NCBI RefSeq assembly: GCF_003574445.1 | Contig: NZ_KZ984549.1 | Location: 248,001 to 312,000 of the forward strand | DNA: 64,000 nucleotides | Source: Streptomyces sp. YIM 130001 | GTDB taxonomy: Bacteria > Actinomycetota > Actinomycetes > Streptomycetales > Streptomycetaceae | Direction of reading: 5' to 3' | Notes under the pieces: generated by a model | Database searches by the model: none | What the model saw: only the letters and a program-made list of their open reading frames with translations | What the model was told of the DNA's origin: nothing | Program-made: the position numbers and the translations under genes | Part shown: one piece after another, positions 40,639 through 49,440 of the stretch | Position numbering within the stretch: the stretch's first letter is position 1 | Layout of the letters: the number at the start of each line of letters is the position of its first letter

Positions 40639-42177
40639 ATGACCGACTCCCGCCCTTCCTACGAAGAGTCCTACTGGATGGCGACGGCGGACACGACCGG
40701 CTACCCGACGCTCGGTGACGACACCGAGGCGGACGTCGTCGTGGTGGGCGGCGGCATCGCCGGCCTCAGCGCCGCGTGGGAACTGGTCAAGGCCGGTCAT
40801 TCCGTCGCCCTGCTGGAGGCCGACCGTGTCGCCGCCGGGGTCTCCGGATACACCACCGCCAAGGTGTCCTCGCTGCACACCCTGGTCTACGACCGAATCC
40901 GCCGGATCAGGAACGAGGCCGACGCCGAGCTGTACGCGTGCTCTCAGCAAGGCGCCGTGGAACACGTCGCGGAGATTGTCGACGAACTGGACATCGCCTG
41001 CGATCTCGAACGCGTCCCGGCCTACACCTACACGACCGATCCGGCGGCTGTTCCGTCGTTGCAGGCCGAGGCGCGGGCCGCGGCCTCGGCCGGACTGCCC
41101 GCGACCTACGTGACGGACAGCGAGCTGCCGTTCGAGATCAGCGGCGCCGTCCGGGTGGAGGAACAGGCGCAGTTCCACCCTCGCGAATATCTCCTCGCCC
41201 TGGCCGAGGACATCGGGCGATCGGGCGGGCGGATCTTCGAGGGCACCCGCGTCACCGGGCTGGCGGAAGGCTCGCCGTGCCGGGTGACGACCGAGTCCGG
41301 ACACTCCGTCGCAGCCCGGGACGTGGTCGTGGCCACCCACTATCCGGTGTTCGACCGGGCGTTGCTCTTCGCCCGTCTGGCGCCGCGCAGGGAACTGGTG
41401 GTGGCCGCGCCCCTCGATGCGGACCGGGCGCCGGCCGGGATGTACATCACTCAGGGGGAGGGCAAGCGATCGATCCGGTCGGCTCCGCTCGACGACGGAC
41501 GACGGCTGCTCATCGTGACGGGTGAGAGCTTCACTCCCGGCGCGGGTGAGGACGTGGGCGAGAGGTTCCGGCGCCTCGATGCCTGGATGCACGAGCGCTT
41601 CCCCGTCGGCGCCACGGCCTACCGGTGGGCGGCCCAGGACGCCGACTCGGCCGACGGTGTTCCGTTCGTGGGTCTCCTCCATCCCGGCGCCCGCCACAGT
41701 TACGTGGCCACCGGTTTCGGCGGCTGGGGCATGAGTGGGGGTGTGATGGCAGGGAGCCTTCTCGCCCGGCTGATCGGCGACGAGACGCCGCCGTGGGCCG
41801 ATCTCTACGACCCGCGGCGGCTGTGGAGCACTGTGCGCGAGGCGGCGACCGTACTGCGGCAACAGGGCGATGTGGCCCAGCATTTCATCGGCGGCAGGCT
41901 GCGCACCCGGCACGTGGCCTCGGTGGCCGACATCGAGCCGGGGACCGGTGCGGTGGTGCGCGTCGACGGCCGGCGTTGTGCCGTTCACCGGAGCGCGGAC
42001 GGCTCCGTACAGGCCGTGTCGGCGCGGTGTACGCACCTGGGCTGCTTGGTCGCGTTCAACGAAGCCGAGACGACATGGGAGTGCCCGTGCCACGGATCCC
42101 GTTTCGACGTCGACGGGTCGGTGCTCCAGGGCCCGGCGGTGCACCCGCTGGCGCCGGTGGACCGGGCCGACGACTGA
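40639..42177 (+). CDS. FAD-dependent oxidoreductase (DAO family) fused to a C-terminal Rieske domain
   Basis: 512 aa from ATG 40639 after GAGGAGGA. The FAD-binding start VVVVGGGIAGLSAAWELVKA (about residues 33-52) and the DAO-fold substrate domain extend to about residue 400. Residues about 420-510 are a Rieske 2Fe-2S domain with CTHLGC and CPCHGSRFD. Enzymes of this build oxidise amines or other substrates and pass electrons through the iron-sulfur centre; the substrate is unknown. It leads a plus-strand group with a flavin reductase (74 bp downstream) and an SDR. Confidence 0.88.
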   Translation: MTDSRPSYEESYWMATADTTGYPTLGDDTEADVVVVGGGIAGLSAAWELVKAGHSVALLEADRVAAGVSGYTTAKVSSLHTLVYDRIRRIRNEADAELYACSQQGAVEHVAEIVDELDIACDLERVPAYTYTTDPAAVPSLQAEARAAASAGLPATYVTDSELPFEISGAVRVEEQAQFHPREYLLALAEDIGRSGGRIFEGTRVTGLAEGSPCRVTTESGHSVAARDVVVATHYPVFDRALLFARLAPRRELVVAAPLDADRAPAGMYITQGEGKRSIRSAPLDDGRRLLIVTGESFTPGAGEDVGERFRRLDAWMHERFPVGATAYRWAAQDADSADGVPFVGLLHPGARHSYVATGFGGWGMSGGVMAGSLLARLIGDETPPWADLYDPRRLWSTVREAATVLRQQGDVAQHFIGGRLRTRHVASVADIEPGTGAVVRVDGRRCAVHRSADGSVQAVSARCTHLGCLVAFNEAETTWECPCHGSRFDVDGSVLQGPAVHPLAPVDRADD

Positions 42178-42189
42178 GGCGCGCAGCTG

Positions 42190-42217
42190 CCGCCGACGCG
42201 TACGCCTCCGTCGGCGG
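42190..42217 (+). other. Intercistronic hairpin between the FAD-Rieske and flavin reductase genes
   Basis: CCGCCGACG pairs with CGTCGGCGG (9-bp stem, 10-base loop). It may attenuate or stabilise the transcript, or act as a weak terminator. Confidence 0.4.
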
Positions 42218-42251
42218 AGCATCACGGACCACCAGAAAGGGGTGACGCGCA

Positions 42252-42737
42252 GTGGTTGCACTGGATGGCTTCACCGACCGGCTGGACTATCCGATGTGCG
42301 TCGTCACCGCAGCCGCGGGCGACGAGCGGGCCGGATGTCTGGTCGGTTTCGCCTCGCAGTGTTCGCTGGACCCGCCCACCTTCGTGGTGTGGCTGTCCCG
42401 GGCGAACCACACCTATGGCGTCGCGCGCCGCGCCTCGCACCTCGGCGTCCACCTGATCGGGCGTGAACAGGTCGGTGTGGCGCGGCTGTTCGGCAGCCGA
42501 TGCGGCGCTGTCGTCGACAAGTTCGCCACCCTGAGCTGGGAGCCCGGCGCGGGCCGGACACCCGTACTCACGGATGCGTGTGCCTGGTGGGTCGGCAGAG
42601 TCGACGGGCATGCCGACTGGGGTGACCATGTCGGGTTTCATCTCAGTCCGCTGGAAGCCGGGTCGGACCCGCTGCCGCGCCAGGCACCGCTGCGACTCAG
42701 CGATGTCCGCGATCTCACGCCCGGCCACTCGGGATGA
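42252..42737 (+). CDS. Flavin reductase-like FMN-binding protein
   Basis: 161 aa, GTG start after AAAGGGG. Features of the flavin-reductase split-barrel fold: YPMCVVTAAAGDERAGCLVG, then CSLDPPTFVVWLSRANHTYG. The C-terminal part departs from the best-known members but keeps the dimer-type layout. It would reduce or bind FMN, possibly for a partner oxygenase; none is obvious besides the FAD-Rieske gene upstream. Its stop overlaps the start of the SDR gene (ATGA). Confidence 0.78.
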   Translation: MVALDGFTDRLDYPMCVVTAAAGDERAGCLVGFASQCSLDPPTFVVWLSRANHTYGVARRASHLGVHLIGREQVGVARLFGSRCGAVVDKFATLSWEPGAGRTPVLTDACAWWVGRVDGHADWGDHVGFHLSPLEAGSDPLPRQAPLRLSDVRDLTPGHSG

Positions 42738-43663
42738 CGCCGCCGGTGTCCGCCAAGAGGAGACCCGGGATCGGAGGCAGGGGTGTGCGTTCCGCCGGCA
42801 ACGTACTGCGAGGCCGTACGGTCGTAGTGACGGGCGCCGCCCGCGGCGTCGGGTGGGCGCTCGCCAGGGAGTTCGCGGCGCGCGGAGCCCAACTGGCCCT
42901 GATCGGGCTCGAGAAGGAGCAACTCGCGCGCGCGGCCCACGCGCTGGGGGCGCCCTCGCTCCACTGGCATGTCGACGTGACGGACCCCGAGGCGATGGCG
43001 CAGGTCGCCGGTGAGATCCGCGACCGGCAGGGCCCCGCGTCCGTGGTCGTCGCCAATGCGGGCGTCGCCGAGTGCGGCCCGTTCGCCGGCTCCGAACCGG
43101 CCAGTTGGCGACGCGTCCTCGAGGTCAACGTAGTCGGCAGCGCGAACACGGCGCGCGCCTTTCTACCCCAACTCCTGGACACCCGCGGCTACTTCATGCA
43201 GGTGGCATCTCTTGCCTCCCTCGGCGCGGCCCCGATGATGAGCGCCTACTGCGCTTCGAAGGCGGGCGCGGAGTCCCTGGCCCACTCGCTGCGCGCGGAG
43301 CTGCTGCCGCGGGGCGTAGGGGTGGGTGTCGCCTATCTGAACTGGGTCGACACGGACATGATCCGCGGATCCGATGACGGTCGCAGCGGCGGGCTGAGTG
43401 AACTGCGCGCGCAGCTGCCCCTTCCTGCGCGCAAGCTCCTCGACCCCTTCGACGTGGCATCGCGGCTGGCCGACGCGACCGAGCGCCGGGCGGCCTCGGT
43501 GTACGTACCGGGCTGGCTCCGTGGACTTCAGGCGGTGCGGGCCGCCATGCCGGGGATGGTCACCGCGTGGTCGACTCGTCGGTTGACGCACTCGGAGTTC
43601 GAGCCGACCGGGCTGCTCGGGCCCGGCGGTCGGGCCGCGGACGATTCCGGCGCTGCGAAGTGA
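42734..43663 (+). CDS. Short-chain dehydrogenase/reductase
   Basis: 309 aa, translationally coupled to the flavin reductase gene (ATGA). Cofactor motif TGAARGVG (about residues 34-41) after the RTVVVTGAARGVGWALAREF strand; active-site Tyr and Lys in SAYCASKAGAESLAHSLR. The C-terminal 60 residues are longer than in a minimal SDR and contain a hydrophobic RGLQAVRAAMPGMVTAWST, perhaps membrane-associated. Substrate unknown. Convergent with the next gene 16 bp away. Confidence 0.88.
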   Translation: MTPPVSAKRRPGIGGRGVRSAGNVLRGRTVVVTGAARGVGWALAREFAARGAQLALIGLEKEQLARAAHALGAPSLHWHVDVTDPEAMAQVAGEIRDRQGPASVVVANAGVAECGPFAGSEPASWRRVLEVNVVGSANTARAFLPQLLDTRGYFMQVASLASLGAAPMMSAYCASKAGAESLAHSLRAELLPRGVGVGVAYLNWVDTDMIRGSDDGRSGGLSELRAQLPLPARKLLDPFDVASRLADATERRAASVYVPGWLRGLQAVRAAMPGMVTAWSTRRLTHSEFEPTGLLGPGGRAADDSGAAK

Positions 43664-43679
43664 GCCTGACCGCCGTTGT

Positions 43680-45281
43680 TCACCTGGTCGGGCCCTTCCA
43701 GCGCGCGACCGTCCGCCGGGCCAGTCCGCCCGGCGCCCGCAGCGCTGCCCGGGCGGCGTTGGCGCCCGGCGCTCCGTGGACGCCGCCGCCGGGATGGGCG
43801 GCCGCCGATGCCAGATACAGGCCCTTAACGGGCGTCCCTGGGCGCCCGTTACCGGGCGTCGGCCGGAACACCAACTGCTGATGGGCGGCTGCCGTACCAC
43901 CGTTGATGGCTCCGCCATGCAGATTGCCGTCCATGGCCTGCAGCGTCGGAGGGGCGAGGAGTCGACGTGCCCTGATGCGGGAGCGGAAGCCGGGAGCCCA
44001 GCGTTCCACCTCCTGCTCCATGCGGTCCGCCATGGCCTCCTGCTCCCTGCGGTCCCAGCGCCCGGTCAGTCGGTCGCTCCCGGCGTCGCCCTTGATCCGG
44101 TGCGGCACGTGCGTATACGCCCAGGCGGACTCGGTCCCGGCCGGTGAACGCGAGGCGTCGGCTGTGGTCATCTGCCCGAGGACCAGGAAGGGCCGGTCGG
44201 GCACCTGTCCGGTGGCGATCTGTGCGACCCAGCGGGTGAGGCCGTCCACGCCGTCGGCCAGGTGGACGGTTCCGGCCGTCGCGGCGGGTTCTGCCGTCCA
44301 GGGCACGGGGCCGCTCAGGGCCCAGTCGACCTTGAACGTGGCGAAGTCCCACTGGAACCGACGCAGGTCTCCGAGTACCCGGTCGGGCACATGACTCTCG
44401 TCCAGCAGCTCGCCGTACAAGGCGGGAGCCGAGACATCAGCGAGTACGGCACGGTCCGCCGGCACGCCCTCGCCCCCGGCCGTACGCACCCCGACGGCTC
44501 GTCCGCCCCGCACGACAATCTCGGCCGCGCGCACACCGCACCGCACCACGCCGCCGTGCCGCTCGAGTCGCCGTACGAGCGAGCCCGTCAGTTCGCCGGC
44601 GCCCCCTTCCGGCACCGGAAAGCCGTAGGTCTGGCCGAGCATCGACATCAGCCAGCCGAACCCACCGCTGCCGGTCGCCTCCGGCCCGAGATCCGCGTGC
44701 AGGGCGTTGCCCGCCAGCAACAGGCGTCCCGGCTCCGCACGAAACTCCTCCTCACCGAAGCGTCGTACGGGCAGCAGCAGGGCCCGGGCCGACCGCAGGC
44801 CTCCCGCGTTCCGCAGTGCGGCGGCGAGCCGCAGCCCCGAGCGCACCGGCGGGAAGGGCGTGAAGAGCGCCCCGACGACGGCGGGCTCGAGCCGCGCCCA
44901 GGTGGCGCAGAGGTCCAGCCAGGCAGCCCCGTCGCCCTCGGCGAAGGCGTCGAAGCCTGCCGCGGTGTCCGCCGCGCTGCTGTGCAGCACCGCGCATCTG
45001 CCGTCCGGCAGGGGGTGCGCCAACGGGTTCGGCGCCCGGCTCCAGCGAAGTCCGTCTCGGTGCAGGTCCAGACCGGCCAGTACCGGGGACGCTGCTGCCA
45101 ACGGGTAGAAGGCGCTGAACAGGTCGCTCACATAGTCGGGGTGCACGCCCCGGTCGCTGCGCACCGCGCCGCCCGGTCGGTCCTGCTCCTCGAGCACCTC
45201 GACGCTCCATCCGGCGTCGGCGAGCACATTGGCGGCGACGAGCCCGTTCGGGCCGGCCCCGATGACCACGGCATCCGGCAT
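43680..45281 (-). CDS. Phytoene-desaturase-like FAD oxidoreductase (PYROXD2-type)
   Basis: 533 aa. The FAD-binding N-terminus VVIGAGPNGLVAANVLADAG and LEEQDRPGGAVRS (the GG doublet) mark the amine-oxidase/phytoene-desaturase superfamily. The C-terminal GLYLASAAAHPGGGVHGAPG is the other FAD-contact segment. This is the group of bacterial proteins similar to human PYROXD2, whose substrates are unknown; carotenoid desaturation is not implied because no carotenoid genes are near. It precedes no obvious partner and is followed by an SRPBCC gene upstream on the same strand (67 bp). Confidence 0.85.
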   Translation of the reverse strand: MPDAVVIGAGPNGLVAANVLADAGWSVEVLEEQDRPGGAVRSDRGVHPDYVSDLFSAFYPLAAASPVLAGLDLHRDGLRWSRAPNPLAHPLPDGRCAVLHSSAADTAAGFDAFAEGDGAAWLDLCATWARLEPAVVGALFTPFPPVRSGLRLAAALRNAGGLRSARALLLPVRRFGEEEFRAEPGRLLLAGNALHADLGPEATGSGGFGWLMSMLGQTYGFPVPEGGAGELTGSLVRRLERHGGVVRCGVRAAEIVVRGGRAVGVRTAGGEGVPADRAVLADVSAPALYGELLDESHVPDRVLGDLRRFQWDFATFKVDWALSGPVPWTAEPAATAGTVHLADGVDGLTRWVAQIATGQVPDRPFLVLGQMTTADASRSPAGTESAWAYTHVPHRIKGDAGSDRLTGRWDRREQEAMADRMEQEVERWAPGFRSRIRARRLLAPPTLQAMDGNLHGGAINGGTAAAHQQLVFRPTPGNGRPGTPVKGLYLASAAAHPGGGVHGAPGANAARAALRAPGGLARRTVARWKGPTR

Positions 45282-45348
45282 GGCTGCCTCCTTGCTCCGG
45301 GCCCCACGCTCGGGCCGCCCTGCTGGTCGGCGATCGGCTTCAGCCTGG

Positions 45349-45804
45349 TCAGGACGATCCGATGGACTGCGGCGTGGACGATTCGACGACGTCGGCCAGG
45401 CGGGCGAGCATCGTCCGGTGCCTGAGCTGGATCAGCGCATCGACCGCCTTGTTGTGCAGCTTCCTGCCGGGGCCGGTGAGCGGGTGCTCATCGACGATGA
45501 CCAGAGCATCCTCACCCCAGCTGCGCACCTCGATGGCGATCCGCGCCGAGCCGAGCGGCCCGCTGTTCGCCTCCAGCTCCAAAACCTCGGGTTCCTCGCG
45601 ACGCCGCACGGCGGTCCAGCCCTGCACCGACCAGCGGGCCAGGCGGATCGTGTACGTGACGCTGGAGCCCACGTCGGGCCAGCTGCCTTCACGGGGCTTC
45701 GAGTGCGCCGTCCCCACGACCCAGTCCGCAAAGCGAAAGGGGTCCGAGAGCACGGACCACACGTCGGCCACGGGCCGTTTGATCAGACGGTGTCGTACGG
45801 CCAT
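45349..45804 (-). CDS. SRPBCC-family (polyketide cyclase/START-like) protein
   Basis: 151 aa. The fold start MAVRHRLIKRPVADVWSVLSD with DPFRFADWVVGTAHS is typical of SRPBCC proteins, which hold hydrophobic ligands in a helix-grip cavity. The rest continues VTYTIRLARWSVQGWTAVRR and an acidic EVLELEANSG strand. Ligand unknown. Upstream of the FAD oxidoreductase on the same strand, so probably cotranscribed. No signal peptide. Confidence 0.82.
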   Translation of the reverse strand: MAVRHRLIKRPVADVWSVLSDPFRFADWVVGTAHSKPREGSWPDVGSSVTYTIRLARWSVQGWTAVRRREEPEVLELEANSGPLGSARIAIEVRSWGEDALVIVDEHPLTGPGRKLHNKAVDALIQLRHRTMLARLADVVESSTPQSIGSS

Positions 45805-45915
45805 GGGCTCGCTCCCACCTGTACCTCGTCGGCCTCGTGCGAAGGGGACTGCCTCCCAGTACCCATACGTGACGGACCCATGCCGCCGAACCAGGTCGGT
45901 GGCGGCGAGCAGCGG

Positions 45916-46044
45916 TCAGTGCCGGCCGTGGGCGCTGTCCGATGCGCCTGAGAAGAGTCGGGCCACGGCGCGGAAGGGCAGGGTGACGACGGTGGCGATG
46001 GCGCCACCGATGGCGCGTACGACGTCGGCGACGGCTTTCAGCAT
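45916..46044 (-). CDS. 42-aa LPFR-motif small membrane protein
   Basis: Small ORF missed by a 60-residue cut-off: ATG 46044 with GGAGGAACCACCC upstream (excellent ribosome site), stop at 45916. It encodes 42 residues with an amphipathic/hydrophobic helix IGGAIATVVTLPFRAVARLF and the signature LPFR. Such tiny proteins are widespread in Streptomyces, with unknown function and probable membrane association. A SigB-type promoter candidate lies 130 bases upstream (46175-46199). Confidence 0.75.
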   Translation of the reverse strand: MLKAVADVVRAIGGAIATVVTLPFRAVARLFSGASDSAHGRH

Positions 46045-46174
46045 GGGTGGTTCCTCCAGGAGCCGTTAGGACGGTGCTCGTTCGGCTGGTACGTCCGGCC
46101 GATCGGCCGAGGTCGGCGGAACCTTGCTCCGCCAAGCCTTCGCCCCGTCGGCCGTCGACGTCCGGGCCCGGCGG

Positions 46175-46199
46175 GTACCCGCGTGGCGCGGCGCCATCC
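46175..46199 (-). promoter_or_regulatory. SigB-type promoter candidate for the LPFR gene
   Basis: On the minus strand GGAT, 15 bases, GGGTAC, fitting the GNNT-N14-16-GGGTAY consensus. The -10 is part of the palindrome GGGTACCC. Distance to ATG 46044 is about 130 bases. Confidence 0.4.
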
Positions 46200-46342
46200 G
46201 GAAGCCCCGGCCGTTCTGACAGACGCCCGGCCGGGCCGGAGAATGTCGGTGACTGAGCAGGCCGTGTCGGTCACCTCGCGGCGTCCTCGGTCAAGTCCGC
46301 GTACCGCCTCCCGCTACCGAGGCCCCTGCAAGGAGACGTCAG

Positions 46343-47485
46343 ATGCTGGACATCGCCGCAGAACTCCACCGATGGGTCGAGCAGGGGCGTGACTTCGCAG
46401 TCGCCACGGTCGTATCGGTGAGCGGCAGCGCTCCACGCCGGTCCGGTGCCTCGCTGGCGGTCGACTCCCGGGGCGCGGTGATCGGTTCGGTGTCGGGTGG
46501 CTGCGTGGAAGGGGCCGTGTACGAGCTGTGCGTCCAGGCGCTGGCGGAGGGCGAAGTCGTCCTGCAGTGCTTCGGGTACGGCGACGACGATGCTTTCGCG
46601 GTAGGTCTGACCTGTGGCGGAACGATCGACGTTCACGTCGCGCCGGTGCGGATGGGCGACGCGGCCCGCCCCGTCCTCGCCACCGCGCTCGCCGCCGCCT
46701 CGCAGAGGGAGGCCGTGGCGGTGGCACGGGTCGCGAGCGGGCCGGCCGAACTGCTGGACCGAGCGCTCGTGGTCCGCCCGGACGGCTCGCCCGCGGGCGG
46801 CTTCGGCGCACACCCCGACCTGGACCTGACGACCGCGGTGGAGGCCGGTTCCTTCCTGGCCATGGGCCGTACCGGCACGTGGAACGTCGGCGCGGACAGC
46901 TCGCGCTGCGGGGAGCCGCTCACTGTGCTGATCGAGTCGTCGACCCCGCCCCCGCGTCTGATCGTGTTCGGCGCGATCGACTTCGCGGCGGCTCTGGTAC
47001 GCGTCGGCAAGTTCCTCGGATACCACGTGACGGTGTGCGACGCCCGCCCCGTGTTCACCACGGAGGACCGCTTCCCGGACGCGGACGAGATCGTCGTCGA
47101 ATGGCCGCAGGAGTACTTGGCTCGCACCACCGTGGACGCCCGCACGGCGCTGTGCGTCCTGACGCACGACGCGAAGTTCGACGTGCCCCTGCTTGAACTG
47201 GCACTGCGCCTTCCGGTGGCGTACGTCGGCGCCATGGGGTCACGGCGCACCCACGCGGAGCGCGCCACGTGCCTGCGGGAGGCCGGCGTGACCGCCGCGG
47301 AGCTGGCGCGGCTGAGGTCCCCCATCGGCCTGGACCTGGGCGCGCGTACGCCCGAGGAGACGGCGGTGTCCATCGTCGCGGAGATGGTCGCCGCGCGTGA
47401 GGGCGGCACCGGTACCTCTCTCACGGACGTACCCACGCCGATCCACCGTGACGGGGCGAGCCGACGGACGTCCGCGACCGCATGA
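46343..47485 (+). CDS. XdhC/CoxI-family protein (molybdenum cofactor insertion)
   Basis: 380 aa, ATG after AAGGAGA. An N-terminal XdhC/CoxI domain (AVATVVSVSGSAPRRSG, about residues 19-35; then SVSGGCVEGAVYE) and a C-terminal Rossmann domain (about 205-330, VTVCDARPVFTTEDRFP and YVGAMGSRRTHAER). XdhC proteins sulfurate and insert the molybdenum cofactor into xanthine dehydrogenase-like enzymes. No molybdo-enzyme subunits are encoded in this window, so its client is elsewhere. In the Rossmann motif VFGAIDFAA an Ile-Asp replaces the usual Gly-Asp/Gly-His, which could alter cofactor binding. Confidence 0.88.
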   Translation: MLDIAAELHRWVEQGRDFAVATVVSVSGSAPRRSGASLAVDSRGAVIGSVSGGCVEGAVYELCVQALAEGEVVLQCFGYGDDDAFAVGLTCGGTIDVHVAPVRMGDAARPVLATALAAASQREAVAVARVASGPAELLDRALVVRPDGSPAGGFGAHPDLDLTTAVEAGSFLAMGRTGTWNVGADSSRCGEPLTVLIESSTPPPRLIVFGAIDFAAALVRVGKFLGYHVTVCDARPVFTTEDRFPDADEIVVEWPQEYLARTTVDARTALCVLTHDAKFDVPLLELALRLPVAYVGAMGSRRTHAERATCLREAGVTAAELARLRSPIGLDLGARTPEETAVSIVAEMVAAREGGTGTSLTDVPTPIHRDGASRRTSATA

Positions 47486-47535
47486 GGTCCGCGCGGTGAC
47501 GGCGGGGACTTCACGCGGCACTCCCCCACCCGGGC

Positions 47536-48633
47536 TCAGTCGAGGACGAACGTGCCGCCGGCGGCGACGGCCAGGTCGGGGCCGAGCGCGGCCGCGGGGC
47601 AGGAGGCGCCGGGCTTGCCCTCGCCGCGGGCGAGACCGAGGGCCGTTTCGGCGGCGACGCGAGCGGTGTAGTCCATGCCGTCGTCGGCGCGCAGCCAGCC
47701 CTCGCGCCGGGTTCCGTCGGGCCAGGTGATCACGGCGTGCCCCCAGGAGTGCCGACGGGGGCGGGGGGCCGCCTTGACCTTGAGCCCGGCGATCCGACGG
47801 ACGGCGAAGTTGCGCAGCGCGGGGAGAGACAGCAGCTTCCGGGCCAGCGGAAGGAGTGCTCGGACGACCCTGCCGGTGGGAGCCAGTCCCGAAGTGACCG
47901 TGACGTCGGGGGCGTTGCTGGCGCGCTGCGCGGCGATGAGTTCGCCCTGCGGGGCGCCGGCCGTCTTCGTCTTGTCTCCGTCGGGGAGTGTGAGGTGCTG
48001 GATGTCGCTGCCGAGTCGGGTCTCGACCAGTCGGCCGCTCGCGTAGCGCCGTCCGCCTCCGGCCAGCCCGTCCACCATGCTGGCGGCGAAGGCGGTGCCG
48101 ACAGGGCCTGCCTCCATCGCCACCGATGCCACGGCGTCGACTCGGACCTGGCGGGGAGCGTCGCGGTCCTCGCAGAGTTTGACGACGAGGGCCTCTGTGG
48201 CGAGGACGCCGAATCCGGCGCCGGTCACCAGCGTGCTGCCCGCGGCTTCGGCCTCTTGGTCCAGGTCGAGCAGTCGGCTGATCGCGGCGAGGTCGGCGGC
48301 CAGGTCGACATAGTGTCCGCCCGGCATGGCGGCGCGGGCGAGGGCCCGGGCTGTCGCGGCGTACTCGCCGATGGTGTTGATCACGACGGCCGGGCGTTGC
48401 CTGCGGATCTCTTCGGCCATCGCTTCGGTGGTGGCGGCGACCACGATCTTCACGGTGCCGCTCGGGCCGAGGCGCGCCCGGACCTCGTCCAGGCGCTCGC
48501 GGTGGCGGCCGACCAGCGCGAGCGGGACCCCGCGGGCGGCCAGGTCGGCAGCGACGGTGGAGCCGATGCGGCCGGTGGCGCCCAGGATCCACACCTCACC
48601 GCTGCGCCCGCCGCCGGGCATGTTGCTCGCCAT
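47536..48633 (-). CDS. Saccharopine-dehydrogenase-like NAD(P)-binding protein
   Basis: 365 aa from ATG 48633 after GGGAGGAGA. Rossmann start VWILGATGRIGSTVAADLAA and further RHRERLDEVRARLG mark the trans-acting enoyl reductase / saccharopine-dehydrogenase-like family. Members include reductases for polyketide-like or lysine-pathway substrates; the actual reaction is unknown. It is divergent from a TetR regulator with a 17-bp inverted repeat between, so it is probably the regulator's target. No signal peptide. Confidence 0.85.
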   Translation of the reverse strand: MASNMPGGGRSGEVWILGATGRIGSTVAADLAARGVPLALVGRHRERLDEVRARLGPSGTVKIVVAATTEAMAEEIRRQRPAVVINTIGEYAATARALARAAMPGGHYVDLAADLAAISRLLDLDQEAEAAGSTLVTGAGFGVLATEALVVKLCEDRDAPRQVRVDAVASVAMEAGPVGTAFAASMVDGLAGGGRRYASGRLVETRLGSDIQHLTLPDGDKTKTAGAPQGELIAAQRASNAPDVTVTSGLAPTGRVVRALLPLARKLLSLPALRNFAVRRIAGLKVKAAPRPRRHSWGHAVITWPDGTRREGWLRADDGMDYTARVAAETALGLARGEGKPGASCPAAALGPDLAVAAGGTFVLD

Positions 48634-48676
48634 GGTTTCTCCTCCCGGAGACCGTCCGGTGAAGGCCGATCCCGCG

Positions 48677-48731
48677 TGATGTCTCACTGTGTCATCACTC
48701 AGGCTAGCACCGACGACACAGTGAGACATCA
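48677..48731. promoter_or_regulatory. TetR operator pair between divergent genes
   Basis: TGATGTCTCACTGTGTC (48677-48693) and GACACAGTGAGACATCA (48715-48731) are perfect 17-bp inverted repeats separated by 21 bp. Each arm with its flank forms an imperfect dyad, so they are probably two dimer sites. The TetR promoter -10 TAGGGT (48737-48742) lies six bases beyond the second arm. Confidence 0.8.
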
Positions 48732-48749
48732 TTTGTTAGGGTCGCCCCC

Positions 48750-49331
48750 ATGGCGAGATGGGACCCGGGCACGCAGGATCGCCTCTTCAAGGCAGCGCTG
48801 GAGCTGTACTCCGAGCTCGGCTACGACAGCGTGACCGTGACGCAGATCGCCGAGCGCGCCGGCATCACCCGGCGCTCGTACTTCCGCTACTTCCCCGACA
48901 AACGTGAAGTGCTCTTCGTCGGCTCCGAGCGCCTTCCCGTCGCCCTACGTCAGGCCGTCCTCGACGCCACGGACACCTCGACGCCGTTGGCCACCGCTCT
49001 GCAGGCCTTCGCCGACGTCGGATCCCAGCTCACCGCCCGCCTGGATCACGCCGCCGATCGCCGCGCCGTGATCCGTACCAGCGCGGAACTCCAGGAGCGC
49101 GAGCGCACCAAACACGCCGCCGTCACCGCCGCGATCCGCGATGCACTGCGGGAACGCGGCACCGAACCCCAGCGCGCTCACCTCACGGCGCAGATCGCCG
49201 CACTCATCTTCCAGAACGCCTTCGACCAGTGGCTCGACGGGGACCGGCAGTCGGACTTCGTCACGTGCCTCGACGCGGCCACCGCATCGTTTCGAGACGC
49301 GGCGGGGGGCGAGGGACAGGCGCAAGGCTGA
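48750..49331 (+). CDS. TetR-family repressor
   Basis: 193 aa. The helix-turn-helix is DSVTVTQIAERAGITRRSYFRYF (about residues 27-49). The ligand domain is helical with LHxDHAADRRAVIRTSAELQ-like content and a C-terminal AALIFQNAFDQWLDG. TAGGGT ends seven bases before the ATG and there is no ribosome site, so the mRNA is probably leaderless. Divergent from the saccharopine-reductase-like gene with a double operator between; autoregulation is likely. Confidence 0.9.
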   Translation: MARWDPGTQDRLFKAALELYSELGYDSVTVTQIAERAGITRRSYFRYFPDKREVLFVGSERLPVALRQAVLDATDTSTPLATALQAFADVGSQLTARLDHAADRRAVIRTSAELQERERTKHAAVTAAIRDALRERGTEPQRAHLTAQIAALIFQNAFDQWLDGDRQSDFVTCLDAATASFRDAAGGEGQAQG

Positions 49332-49440
49332 CGTCCGCTGCGCCCCTGAGTCCCGCGCCACAGACCCGAGTTCACGGTCCGCGTTCTGACCGCAAGGCTG
49401 ACGCCCGGAGGTCGGGCGCTCCGCCCCACGGGCCGGAGTG

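Noticed and set aside
43680..45281. Carotenoid biosynthesis role for the phytoene-desaturase-like gene
   Set aside because: No crtB/crtE/crtY-type neighbours; sequence pattern fits the PYROXD2-like group of unknown substrate.
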